Part shown: piece by piece, positions 7,711 to 15,751 of the stretch | How positions within the stretch are numbered: position 1 is the stretch's first letter | Layout of the letters: the number at the start of each line of letters is the position of its first letter | NCBI GenBank assembly: GCA_021324155.1 | Contig: JAJPJQ010000013.1 | Span: forward strand, 1 to 64,000 | Reading direction: 5' to 3' | Length of the DNA stretch: 64,000 bases | From: Pseudomonadota bacterium | GTDB lineage: Bacteria > Desulfobacterota > Binatia > UBA9968 | Notes under the pieces: generated by a model | Told to the model about the DNA's origin: nothing | Databases searched by the model: none | The model's input: the letters and a program-made list of their open reading frames with translations, nothing else | Made by a program: the position numbers and the translations under genes

Positions 7711-8589
7711 ATGGCGCGCAATCGGAGACGAGCTTCACGTCGGAAAACGTCGGCACGGAGATCGACCGGCTCACGTCCAATATGGCGAGGCAGCTTGAGC
7801 TTTGGTCTGGTAAACATTCCCGTCGCTCTCCACGCCGCGGAAACTTCCAACGATATCAGCTTTAAGCTCCTCGACCGCAGAAACCTTGCACCGGTCCATT
7901 ATCGCCGGGTCAATGAAGAGACCGGCAATGAAGTGCCCTGGGACGAAATCGTCAAAGGCTATGAGTACGAAAAGGGCGAATACGTGCCGATGACGGAGGC
8001 GGATTTCGAGCGGGCGAACAGCGAGGCGACGCAAACGATCGAGATTACCGACTTTGTTGACGACGGCGATATCGACCCCGTGTACTACGACAAGCCTTAC
8101 TATTTGGCGCCGGCAAAAAATGCCGGCAAAAGCTATGCGCTGCTTCGCGAGGTAATGCGGCGGACAAAAACCGTCGGCATCGCGAAAGTCGTCATTCGGT
8201 CGCGACAGCATCTTGCCGCCGTCTTCCCGCAAAAGTCGGCTCTGGTACTCGAACTTTTACGGTTCGCGCACGAGCTGCGCGATGCGTCGGGGCTGGACAT
8301 TCCCGGCGATGTCGCCATTGGGGAGAAAGAACTGAAAATGGGCGAGCGTCTGATCGAGGCCATGGCCGACAAGTGGCAACCGGAAAAATACCGCGACGAA
8401 TACAGAGAAGACCTGCTGGCTCTGATCGAGCGCAAGGTGCAGGAAGGCAAGACGAAGGTCATCGACGAAAGGCCGCCGCAAGCGCCTAAGCGGCGGGCGA
8501 AGGTGATCGATATCATGGATCTGTTGAAACGCAGCGTCGAGCAGGCGGGGCAGAAGGAGGAAACTACGAGGCAGCGCAAAGCGAGCTGA
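7711..8589 (+). CDS. ku: Non-homologous end-joining protein Ku
   Basis: The 292-residue protein is a bacterial Ku homodimer subunit that binds DNA ends and recruits LigD. After a very basic N-terminus (residues 1-21), the Ku core opens with RPIWRGSLSFGLVNIPV. It continues through the family segments CxxL-like FKLLDRRNLAPVHYRR, EVPWDEIVKGYEYEKGEYV, DPVYYDKPYYLAP and VGIAKVVIRSRQHLAAV, and ends in a helical tail rich in Lys/Arg that in relatives extends onto DNA. The length is typical. It is the second gene of the 7099-14584 operon, with ligD 1.7 kb upstream on the same strand. Confidence 0.95.
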   Translation: MARNRRRASRRKTSARRSTGSRPIWRGSLSFGLVNIPVALHAAETSNDISFKLLDRRNLAPVHYRRVNEETGNEVPWDEIVKGYEYEKGEYVPMTEADFERANSEATQTIEITDFVDDGDIDPVYYDKPYYLAPAKNAGKSYALLREVMRRTKTVGIAKVVIRSRQHLAAVFPQKSALVLELLRFAHELRDASGLDIPGDVAIGEKELKMGERLIEAMADKWQPEKYRDEYREDLLALIERKVQEGKTKVIDERPPQAPKRRAKVIDIMDLLKRSVEQAGQKEETTRQRKAS

Positions 8590-8612
8590 AGACTCTTTTC
8601 AGGAGGTCGCGT

Positions 8613-9254
8613 ATGAATGCAATCACAGTAATGGTGACCGGCGCCGGTTTGGGTTGCCTCGCCATGTACGAGCTCGACCCCGAAATGGGGCGCCGCCGCC
8701 GCGCGCTGGCGCGCGACAAAATGGTCAGAATGCAACGCAAGGCGGCCGACGCCGCAGTAGTCGCGGCGCGCGATTTGAGGAATCGCACGCTCGGTAGTTT
8801 GGCCCAAGCCCGCGGTCATATCACGGAAGGCGATGTTTCCGACACGGCGCTTGAAGAGCGCGTCCGGTCGGAGCTCGGATTTTTGGTGCGCTACCCTTCG
8901 TTCATCAATGTGCACGTCGAAAACGGAGAGGTGACGCTCACGGGCCGCGCCTTCACCGACGAATGCGAACAGCTGATCGCCGGCATCCGCGGGTTGCGCG
9001 GGGTCCGGCGCCTACAAAATCAGGTGCAGGCCCACGATCGTGCGGAAGATTTTCCCGGTCTCGAAGGCCAGCAGATAAATCCGAAACCGACCGGTCGGCG
9101 GCTCGACATCATGCAGCAGCATTGGGCGCCGGCGACGCGTCTCATCGTCGGCATGGCGGCGGTTTTCGGCGTCGGCGCGATCGCCTATTGCCTGGCAGCA
9201 AGCAGCAGCGAAGCGCCTGGGTCCGGCAAGACCTTCGCCGAAGGAGTCCGTTAA
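8613..9254 (+). CDS. BON domain protein
   Basis: The 213-residue protein starts with a short hydrophobic segment (ITVMVTGAGLGCLAMYELDP) followed by MGRRRRALARDK, a layout seen in YtxH/BON-type membrane-anchored proteins. A BON domain spans about residues 72-140 (ALEERVRSELGFL, INVHVENGEVTLTGRAF, IRGLRGVRRLQNQVQ). A second hydrophobic helix lies near the C-terminus (LIVGMAAVFGVGAIAYCLAA). BON domains bind phospholipids and occur in envelope-stress proteins. The stop overlaps the next start (TAATG), indicating translational coupling. Confidence 0.8.
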   Translation: MNAITVMVTGAGLGCLAMYELDPEMGRRRRALARDKMVRMQRKAADAAVVAARDLRNRTLGSLAQARGHITEGDVSDTALEERVRSELGFLVRYPSFINVHVENGEVTLTGRAFTDECEQLIAGIRGLRGVRRLQNQVQAHDRAEDFPGLEGQQINPKPTGRRLDIMQQHWAPATRLIVGMAAVFGVGAIAYCLAASSSEAPGSGKTFAEGVR

Positions 9255-10999
9255 TGGTAACCGCGGCCGATGTGCTCGTTAACACGCTGTGTGAATGGGG
9301 CGTGAGCGTCGTGTTCGGCCTGCCGGGCGACGGCATCAACGGCATCATGGAGGCGCTGCGCAAGGAGCGTGAAAACATCCGCTTCGTGCAGGTGCGGCAC
9401 GAAGAATCCGCGGCGTTCATGGCGTGCGCTTACGCTAAATATACCGGGAAGCTCGGCGTTTGCCTTGCGACCTCGGGACCGGGAGGCATTCATCTCCTGA
9501 ACGGTCTCTACGACGCGAAGCTCGACGGCCAACCCGTGCTCGCGATCACCGGACATCACTATCACGACCTGATCGATACGCATGCGCAGCAAGACGTCGA
9601 TTTGGATAAAGTTTATATGGATGTCGCCCTTTACAATGCTCGGGTCATGGGACCGTCGCACGTCGAGGAGATCGCGAATATCGCCTGCCGCACCGCGCTC
9701 GGCCGGCGCGGTGTTGCACATATCAACTTCCCGGTTGATTTCCAGGAGCAGGAGATCGAGGAACATTCGAAGCGAAACGTTCCGGGACACGTTTCGCATG
9801 TCCTCGCGTCGGCGATCGAGCTGCCGCCGGAAACCGCTTTGAAGAATGCGGCCGCGGAGCTCAACCAAGGAAAGCGCGTCGCGATTCTCGCCGGCCAGGG
9901 GGCTCTCGCAGCAGGCGCCGAGCTGGAGGAATCTGCGGAGAAATTGGCCGCGCCGATCGTCAAGGCGCTGCTCGGCAAGGCGGTGGTTCCCGACGATAGT
10001 CCTTACACGACCGGCGCGATCGGCCTTTTGGGCACGAGGCCGTCGCAGGAGGCGATGGAGAGCTGCGATACGCTTTTCATCGTCGGCAGCTCTTTTCCTT
10101 ACATCGAATTCCTGCCCAAGCCGGGACAAGCGCGCGGCGTTCAAATCGACATGGACCCCACACGCATCGGACTTCGTTATCCGGTCGAGGTCGGTCTTGT
10201 CGGCGACAGCCGAGCTACATTGAAGCGGCTCTTGCCGCTGCTCGACCGCAAACAGGACCGAAGCTTCCTGGAAAAAGCGCAGGACGGCATGCGCCAATGG
10301 TGGAAGCTGATGGAAACCCAGGGGACCCGTCCGGACAAGCCGATGAAGCCGGAAGTCGTTGCGTGGGAGCTCGGCAAGCGGCTCGCGCCGGAAGCGATCG
10401 TCTCCTGCGACTCGGGGACGATTACGACCTGGTTCGCGCGGCAGATACCGGCGCGGCGGGGGCAGAAGTTCTCGGTATCGGGAACGCTCGCGTCGATGGC
10501 GAATGCCCTCCCGTACACGATCGCGGCGCAGATCGCATATCCTGAAAGACAGTGCGTCGCGTTCGTCGGCGACGGCGGCTTTTCGATGCTGATGGCGGAA
10601 TTCGCTACTGCGGTAAAATACCGCCTGCCGATCAAAGTCGTAATCGTGAAAAACAACGCCTTGGGGCAGATCAAGTGGGAGCAGATGGTTTTCTTGGGCA
10701 ACCCGGAATACGGCTGCGATCTGCATCCTATAGACTTTGCCGCCATCGCGCGCGCCTGCGGCGGCACGGGCTTCACCGTCGAGGATCCGGCTGATTGCGG
10801 CCGGGTGCTCGACGAGGCGCTTGCCGCTCCCGGCCCTGTCATTGTCGAGGCGGTCGTAGATCCGTATGAGCCGCCGATGCCGGCGAAGGTCACGCTCGAG
10901 CAGGCGACCAAATTCGCGAAATCGCTCGCGCGCGGCGAGCCCGACAGATCGAAGATCGCATGGACGGTTTTGTCGGACAAAGTGCGCGAGCTTATCTGA
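9254..10999 (+). CDS. ThDP-dependent oxidase/decarboxylase, PoxB-like
   Basis: The 581-residue protein belongs to the thiamine-diphosphate enzymes of the pyruvate oxidase/acetolactate synthase class. The Pyr domain has FGLPGDGINGIMEAL and the catalytic Glu in VRHEESAAF (about residue 50). The central domain shows IDMDPTRIG. The PP domain carries FVGDGGFSMLMAEFATA and KNNALGQIKWEQM (about 437-475), the Mg/ThDP-binding motif. The length and HHYHDLIDTHAQQDVD favour a PoxB-type pyruvate:quinone enzyme over acetolactate synthase, but the substrate is not certain. The frame is open 97 codons further upstream. The start at 9254 is chosen because it matches the family N-terminus and forms a TAATG overlap with the BON gene. 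An NDH-2-type dehydrogenase in the same operon suggests a quinone-linked redox unit. Confidence 0.85.
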   Translation: MVTAADVLVNTLCEWGVSVVFGLPGDGINGIMEALRKERENIRFVQVRHEESAAFMACAYAKYTGKLGVCLATSGPGGIHLLNGLYDAKLDGQPVLAITGHHYHDLIDTHAQQDVDLDKVYMDVALYNARVMGPSHVEEIANIACRTALGRRGVAHINFPVDFQEQEIEEHSKRNVPGHVSHVLASAIELPPETALKNAAAELNQGKRVAILAGQGALAAGAELEESAEKLAAPIVKALLGKAVVPDDSPYTTGAIGLLGTRPSQEAMESCDTLFIVGSSFPYIEFLPKPGQARGVQIDMDPTRIGLRYPVEVGLVGDSRATLKRLLPLLDRKQDRSFLEKAQDGMRQWWKLMETQGTRPDKPMKPEVVAWELGKRLAPEAIVSCDSGTITTWFARQIPARRGQKFSVSGTLASMANALPYTIAAQIAYPERQCVAFVGDGGFSMLMAEFATAVKYRLPIKVVIVKNNALGQIKWEQMVFLGNPEYGCDLHPIDFAAIARACGGTGFTVEDPADCGRVLDEALAAPGPVIVEAVVDPYEPPMPAKVTLEQATKFAKSLARGEPDRSKIAWTVLSDKVRELI

Positions 11000-11006
11000 G
11001 GTAGAG

Positions 11007-11708
11007 ATGCAGGTGATCGGACGTGAAGAGGTGCAGCGGTTGACGGCGAACGGCGCCGCGCTCGTGGAGGTCTTGCCCCAAAAAGAATACGAGCGAGCGC
11101 ATTTGCCGGGAGCGATCAGTCTGCCGCTTACCGACCTCTATCCGTTTTCTGCCGACGCCCTCGCCAAGGATCGAGTTACTGTCGTTTACTGCTACGACTC
11201 GCAGTGAGATTTGAGTCGCAGGGCCGCGGCGCGGCTCGATCATATGGGATATAGGCACGTTTTCGCTTACGCAGGTGGAAAAGCCGAATGGATGGCCTTC
11301 GACCTGCCGATCGTTCGCGGTCGGGACTTGCCGCAGCTTGTGTGTGACGTTGTCGAGCGGGATGTGCCGCATTGTCGGCCGCAGGATCCGGTCGGAGTCG
11401 CGCGTAACGCAGCTTACGACCGCGGGATGGATATCTGTCCGGTAATCGACTCCGAAGGGATTCTCCTGGGTCTTTGCACGCGCATATCACTGCACGCGCA
11501 TCCGTCGGTCGCGGTCGAGCTTGTGATGGAGCCGGGGCCGACCACGGTGCGTCCGAGTATGCCGGTGAAAGACGCAGTTAAAATTCTCGAGCGCAAGAAA
11601 GAGCACTCGCTGTTGGTCACAACGCCCGACGGAAAATTGATCGGGTCTCTCAACGACAGAGCCGTTGCATCCGCCCGCGACGGGGCGCAAAAGGGACTTT
11701 CGACATGA
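11007..11708 (+). CDS. Selenoprotein: rhodanese-like domain with Sec at the active site, plus CBS pair
   Basis: Read through the in-frame TGA at 11205-11207, this gene gives one 233-residue protein. Residues 1-66 are the first half of a rhodanese domain (EVLPQKEYERAHLPGAISLP, then VTVVYCYDSQ). Codon 67 is UGA. The frame continues DLSRRAAARLDHMGYRHVF and YAGGKAEWMAF, the second half of the same domain, then two CBS motifs (about 110-225). In this family the residue before DLS-x-RAA is the catalytic Cys of the C-x4-C loop. Here it is UGA, so Cys62-x4-Sec67 is the predicted active site. A stem-loop starts 3 nt after the UGA and tRNA-Sec is in the window. The likely role is persulfide, selenium or redox chemistry gated by adenine-nucleotide binding to CBS. 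It lies 7 nt after the ThDP enzyme and overlaps the next gene by ATGA. Confidence 0.88.
11205..11239 (+). promoter_or_regulatory. Candidate bacterial SECIS stem-loop
   Basis: Directly after the UGA (11205-11207) the RNA can form a 9-bp stem. Positions 11211-11219 pair with 11231-11239 with two G-U wobbles, and the 11-nt loop at 11220-11230 has G as its second base. Bacterial SECIS elements bound by SelB sit within the coding region shortly after UGA and usually carry a G in the first two loop positions. The loop begins 12 nt after the UGA, near the short end of the usual range. Confidence 0.55.
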
Positions 11709-12493
11709 AAACCAAGGATCAGAATTCTGTGCGTCTCGCGGCGATGGGCGATCTCCATTATACGAAAACATCGCACGGACAATTGCAGCCGATATTCGAG
11801 CAGGTCGCCGACAACGCGGATATTCTCCTCCTCTGCGGCGACCTCGTAGACTACGGTCTGCCGGAGGAGACGGAAGTTCTGGCCAAAGAATTATCTGTCG
11901 TGAAAATTCCGATGCTGGCTGTGCTCGGCAACCATGAATTGGAATCCGGCAAGCAAGACGAGGTGCAAAAGATTCTCGCGGCGGCCGGCGTCAATATTCT
12001 CGACGGCAGCGCTTGCGAAGTTCACGGCATCGGTTTCGCGGGAGTGAAGGGCTTCGCTGGGGGATTTGGGCAGCATGCGCTTCAGCCGTGGGGCGAGCCC
12101 CAGATCAAGAAGTTCGTTCAGGAATCGATCGATGAAGCGCTGAAGCTCGAGTCAGCACTCGCCAAGCTCCGCACGCAGCACCGCATAGCGCTCCTTCACT
12201 ATTCTCCCATTCAAGCGACCGTTGAGGGCGAGCCGCAGCCGATTTATCCGTTTCTGGGCTCAAGCCGTCTCGAAGAGCCGCTGAATCGATACAACGTGAC
12301 CGCTGTATTTCACGGTCACGCGCATCACGGGACCCCGGAGGGGCGAACGCAGAGCGGAGTGCCCGTGTACAACGTGGCGATCAAGGTGCTGAGGCAGAAT
12401 TTTCCAGACAAGCCGGTTTTCCGCCTTATCGAGATTCCCGCCGCGGTGCGGGCCGACCAGGGCAATGGGATGAGCCGGGAGGTGCGGCCGTGA
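11705..12493 (+). CDS. Calcineurin-like metallophosphoesterase
   Basis: The 262-residue cytoplasmic protein has the complete dimetal phosphoesterase motif series: GDLH (residues 15-18), GDLVDYG (45-51), GNHE (about 78-81), a lone His in IALLHYSP, and HGHAHHG (about 203-209). The substrate may be a nucleotide, phosphoprotein or phosphodiester and cannot be told from sequence. The ATG overlaps the stop of the rhodanese-CBS gene by 4 nt (ATGA) and its own stop overlaps the next GTG start, so all three are coupled. Confidence 0.85.
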   Translation: MKTKDQNSVRLAAMGDLHYTKTSHGQLQPIFEQVADNADILLLCGDLVDYGLPEETEVLAKELSVVKIPMLAVLGNHELESGKQDEVQKILAAAGVNILDGSACEVHGIGFAGVKGFAGGFGQHALQPWGEPQIKKFVQESIDEALKLESALAKLRTQHRIALLHYSPIQATVEGEPQPIYPFLGSSRLEEPLNRYNVTAVFHGHAHHGTPEGRTQSGVPVYNVAIKVLRQNFPDKPVFRLIEIPAAVRADQGNGMSREVRP

Positions 12494-13293
12494 ACGGCAA
12501 TGGTGACGAGGGTCCGGAGAAGGCGGGGAAAGAGTTCTACGTCCGGGTTTTGACGACGCTGACCCAAAGCGCGGTGCCGTTTTTGATCGGCGGCGCTTAT
12601 GCGCTCGAATGCTACACCGGCATCTGGCGCGACACGAAAGATCTCGATGTCTTCATTCGCCCCGACGACTGCAAGCGGGCGCTTGACGCCCTCGCGGTCA
12701 TGGGCTGTCACACGGAGCTGACCTTCCCCCATTGGCTCGGCAAAGCCTACTGCGGAGAATATTTCGCCGATCTGATCTTCAGCTCCGGCAACGGCACGGC
12801 ACGCGTGGACGACGAATGGTTTCGCTACGGCGTAGACGCGGAGATACTCGGCTACCGAGTAAAGCTGTGCCCTGTGGAGGAGACTATCTGGTCGAAATCC
12901 TACGTGATGGAGCGCGAGCGCTACGACGGCGCCGATGTCGCGCATCTACTACGCGCGCGCGCGAAAGAGCTCGACTGGGAGCGGCTTCTGCGTCGGTTCG
13001 GTCCGCATTGGCGCGTTCTCTACAGCTACCTTTTGCTGTTCGGTTTCATCTATCCGTCGCATCGCGCGGATATTCCCGCGCGCGTCATGGACCGATTGAC
13101 CGATGCGTTGAGAGAAGAGATGGCTACGCCGCCGCCCGAAACGCGCATCTGCCAGGGAACGCTTCTTTCGCGCGAGCAATTTCTCATCGACATCCAGCAG
13201 TGGGGTTATCTCGATGCCCGGCTTCTGCCCGAAGGCAATATGACCCGCACCGAAACCGATCTTTGGACGGCGGCGATCGGCGAGAAGAAATAG
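12490..13293 (+). CDS. Nucleotidyltransferase-fold protein
   Basis: The 267-residue protein starts with GTG at 12490, overlapping the previous stop (GTGA). The N-terminal region has the nucleotidyltransferase-fold pattern LIGGAYALECYTGIWRDTKD followed by LDVFI, with Gly34-Gly35 and Asp51/Asp53 placed like the metal ligands of MNT/KNTase-type enzymes. The rest is helical (YDGADVAHLLRARAKELDWERLL) and matches the C-terminal half of predicted nucleotidyltransferases. A third catalytic acid is not obvious, so activity is uncertain. It sits between the metallophosphoesterase and an NDH-2-like gene. A link to nucleotide or AMPylation-type signalling is inference only. Confidence 0.65.
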   Translation: MNGNGDEGPEKAGKEFYVRVLTTLTQSAVPFLIGGAYALECYTGIWRDTKDLDVFIRPDDCKRALDALAVMGCHTELTFPHWLGKAYCGEYFADLIFSSGNGTARVDDEWFRYGVDAEILGYRVKLCPVEETIWSKSYVMERERYDGADVAHLLRARAKELDWERLLRRFGPHWRVLYSYLLLFGFIYPSHRADIPARVMDRLTDALREEMATPPPETRICQGTLLSREQFLIDIQQWGYLDARLLPEGNMTRTETDLWTAAIGEKK

Positions 13294-13312
13294 ACAAATT
13301 TTCAACCCACTC

Positions 13313-14584
13313 ATGGCTCATCGCGTCGTTATCATCGGCGGGGGCTTCGGCGGCCTTTACGCCGCGCAGTCGTTAAAGAACGCGCCCGTGGAGGTGACGC
13401 TTCTCGACCAGCGGAATTTCCATGTGTTTCAGCCGCTGCTCTATCAGGTGGCGACCGGCTGGCTGTCGCCGGCGAACATCGCCTCCACGCTGCGCGCCGT
13501 CTTAAAGCGGCAGCAAAACACGCGCGTGCTTCTCGGCCAGGCGATCGACATCGATATCGGCGCCCGCCAAGTGATCCTAAGCGACGGCAGCGTGCCTTAT
13601 GATACACTCATCGTGGCGACAGGCTCGCGCCATCACTACTTCGGGCACGATAACTGGGAAGCGATCGCACCGGGGCTTAAAACCATCGAGGACGCGATCG
13701 AGATGCGCCGACGGATTTTCCTCGCTTTCGAAGCCGCGGAAAAAGAACCGGATGCCGGCAAAAGAAAGTCGCTTCTGAATTTCGTCATCGTCGGCGGTGG
13801 TCCGACGGGCGTTGAGCTTGCCGGCGCCCTAGCGGAAATCACCCGGGATATTCTGAGAAACGATTTTCGCACGATCGATCCCGCATCCGCCGAGATACTA
13901 CTGCTCGAAGCGGCTGACCGGATATTGCCTACATATCCTCCCGCTCTCTCCGCCAAGGCGGCGTCGTTTCTCATCAAAGAAGGCGTAACGGTGCGTACGG
14001 GGGTCACCGTCACGGACATACGGCGAGACTGCGTCGTAGTGCAAGACGGACAGCGGAACGAAGAAATCCCGTGCCGCACCACGCTATGGGCGGCCGGCGT
14101 CAAAGCATCGTTTCTGGGCAAAGTTTTGGCGGATGCGACGGGCGCTAAGCTGGATCGCGCGGGCCGCGTCCTCGTCGAGCCGGACATGACGCTTCCGTCT
14201 CATCCCGAGGTTTTCGTTATCGGCGATCTCGCCAACTACCCGCATCAGACCGGCTCCCCGCTGCCCGGCGTCGCGCAGGTGGCGATACAGGAGGGCGAGT
14301 ATGTGGCGGAGGTTATACGCGAGCGGCTGGAAGGCAAAGCCGTTACGCCGTTTCACTATCGCGACCGCGGCCAACTGGCGATCGTCGGACGAGGAACGGC
14401 AGTCGCAGACCTAAAAAGATTTCATCTCTCAGGCTTTTTCGCGTGGCTCGCGTGGCTTTTCGTTCACATCGTCAATCTGATCGAGTTCGAAAACAAACTG
14501 CTGGTACTCATTCAATGGGGATGGGCTTATTTTCGTCGCAACCGCGCTGCGCGCCTGATTACGGGCGAGCATCGCATGCCGTGA
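13313..14584 (+). CDS. ndh: NDH-2-type NADH dehydrogenase (FAD-dependent)
   Basis: The 423-residue flavoprotein has an N-terminal FAD-binding Rossmann motif (VVIIGGGFGGLYAAQSL, residues 5-21), LYQVATGWLSPANIA, and LIVATGSRHHYFGHDNW. A second NAD(P)H-binding Rossmann motif follows (FVIVGGGPTGVELAGAL, about 156-172), then FVIGDLANYP. The C-terminal region (FFAWLAWLFVHIVNLIEFEN) is hydrophobic and fits membrane attachment of type II NADH:quinone oxidoreductases, which pass electrons to quinone without pumping protons. It is the last gene of the 7099-14584 operon, 19 nt after the previous gene. Confidence 0.88.
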   Translation: MAHRVVIIGGGFGGLYAAQSLKNAPVEVTLLDQRNFHVFQPLLYQVATGWLSPANIASTLRAVLKRQQNTRVLLGQAIDIDIGARQVILSDGSVPYDTLIVATGSRHHYFGHDNWEAIAPGLKTIEDAIEMRRRIFLAFEAAEKEPDAGKRKSLLNFVIVGGGPTGVELAGALAEITRDILRNDFRTIDPASAEILLLEAADRILPTYPPALSAKAASFLIKEGVTVRTGVTVTDIRRDCVVVQDGQRNEEIPCRTTLWAAGVKASFLGKVLADATGAKLDRAGRVLVEPDMTLPSHPEVFVIGDLANYPHQTGSPLPGVAQVAIQEGEYVAEVIRERLEGKAVTPFHYRDRGQLAIVGRGTAVADLKRFHLSGFFAWLAWLFVHIVNLIEFENKLLVLIQWGWAYFRRNRAARLITGEHRMP

Positions 14585-14722
14585 GCGCACCTTGAGCTGC
14601 GAGTCGGCCGACGCCCCATGATCGTCGGGAAATAGGGCAGGGCTATTCGTATAGGATGAGGGTGAAGACGCCGACTTTCGGAGTTATCCGGACGGCGATA
14701 AACAGAAATGAGCCGCGCGCCG
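14585..14722. other. Convergent intergenic region
   Basis: These 138 nt separate the ends of two convergent genes (14584 plus, 14723 minus). I see no clear T-tailed hairpin or small gene. Confidence 0.5.
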
Positions 14723-15751
14723 CTAAGCGGCGTCGGCCTTGGCGGGAGACGCGGCGGAGCGCCCGTGCGTCACGGCGGGTTCATAGGTGTTCACGAAATA
14801 TAGCGGCCGTTGTTTGCTTTCATCGAACATTCGACCGATGTATTCACCCATGATGCCGACGGTGATGAGCTGAACACCGCCGAGGAAGAGAATCACTACC
14901 ATTAGCGACGGATAACCGGCAACGGGTTCGCCGTGAAGCAGCGTCTTTGCGATGATAATGCCCGCGTAAATAAACGCCGCGATAGCCGTTGCAAGACCTA
15001 GGTAAGTCGCAACCTTGAGCGGACCGATCGTAAACGACGTGACGCCCTCGAGGGCGAAATTCCACAGGCGCCAGTAGTTCCACTTCGTCTCGCCTGCATA
15101 CCGCGGGTCGCGGCGATAGGGAATACCCTTTTGCGCATAGCCGATCCAGGTAAACAGACCTTTCATAAAGCGGTGCTGTTCGCGCAGCTTTAGCAGCGAG
15201 TTCACGGCCCGCCGGCTGAGTAACCGGAAGTCCCCGGTATCCTGGGGAATCTTGACGCGGGTTAGTTGATTGATTACCCGATAAAAAGCGTAGGCCGTCG
15301 CTTTTTTCAGCCTGCTCTCTCCCTCGCGCGACATGCGCGTCGCGTAAACCACGTCGTAGCCGTTCTTCCGCTCTTCGACCAATCGTGGGATCAACTCCGG
15401 CGGGTCCTGCAGGTCGGCGTCGATCAGGATCACAGCGTCTCCCTTGCTGTAATCCAGGCCTGCAGTAACGGCGATTTCCTTGCCGAAATTACGGCTTAAG
15501 TCGATAAGGGCGATGCGGGGATCCTTCTCGCGCAGTTGACGAATGACTGCGAGTGTTGCGTCGCTGCTGCCGTCGTTGATGTATATGACTTCGCTTTCCA
15601 TCGGTAATTCGGCGAGGACGGCCGTGAGCCGGCGGTGAAATTCGGGCAGCACCTCCTGCTCGTTGTATGCGGGTACGACGATGGAAAGCCCCGGCACCGC
15701 CGGCGCGCGTTCAGCATCGGTGGACGCCATAATGGAACCTGACATTATCAC
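14723..15751 (-). CDS. Polyprenyl-phosphate glycosyltransferase (GT2, DPM/GtrB-like)
   Basis: The 342-residue protein has a GT-A GT2 domain (SIVVPAYNEQEVLPEF at about 23-38, INDGSSD at 58-64, DADLQDPPE at 111-119, TGDFRLLSR). Two C-terminal membrane helices follow (VATYLGLATAIAAFIYAGI and SLMVVILFLGGVQLITVGIMGEYIGR), the standard layout of DPM1/GtrB enzymes. These load a sugar onto undecaprenyl phosphate on the cytoplasmic face. The start overlaps the stop of the GT-C-like gene (ATGA). The pair probably works as donor-lipid synthase plus membrane glycosyltransferase acting on the exopolysaccharide or another envelope glycan. Confidence 0.9.
   Translation of the reverse strand: MIMSGSIMASTDAERAPAVPGLSIVVPAYNEQEVLPEFHRRLTAVLAELPMESEVIYINDGSSDATLAVIRQLREKDPRIALIDLSRNFGKEIAVTAGLDYSKGDAVILIDADLQDPPELIPRLVEERKNGYDVVYATRMSREGESRLKKATAYAFYRVINQLTRVKIPQDTGDFRLLSRRAVNSLLKLREQHRFMKGLFTWIGYAQKGIPYRRDPRYAGETKWNYWRLWNFALEGVTSFTIGPLKVATYLGLATAIAAFIYAGIIIAKTLLHGEPVAGYPSLMVVILFLGGVQLITVGIMGEYIGRMFDESKQRPLYFVNTYEPAVTHGRSAASPAKADAA

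Noticed and set aside
9251-10726. 491-codon open frame on the minus strand
   Set aside because: It lies entirely antisense to the ThDP enzyme, which has full family motifs. Its composition (Arg-rich, no domain) is typical of a GC-rich shadow frame.
11211-11708. Separate CBS-domain gene starting at TTG 11211
   Set aside because: There is no ribosome site, the first 35 residues are the missing half of the rhodanese domain, and the frame is identical to the upstream part.
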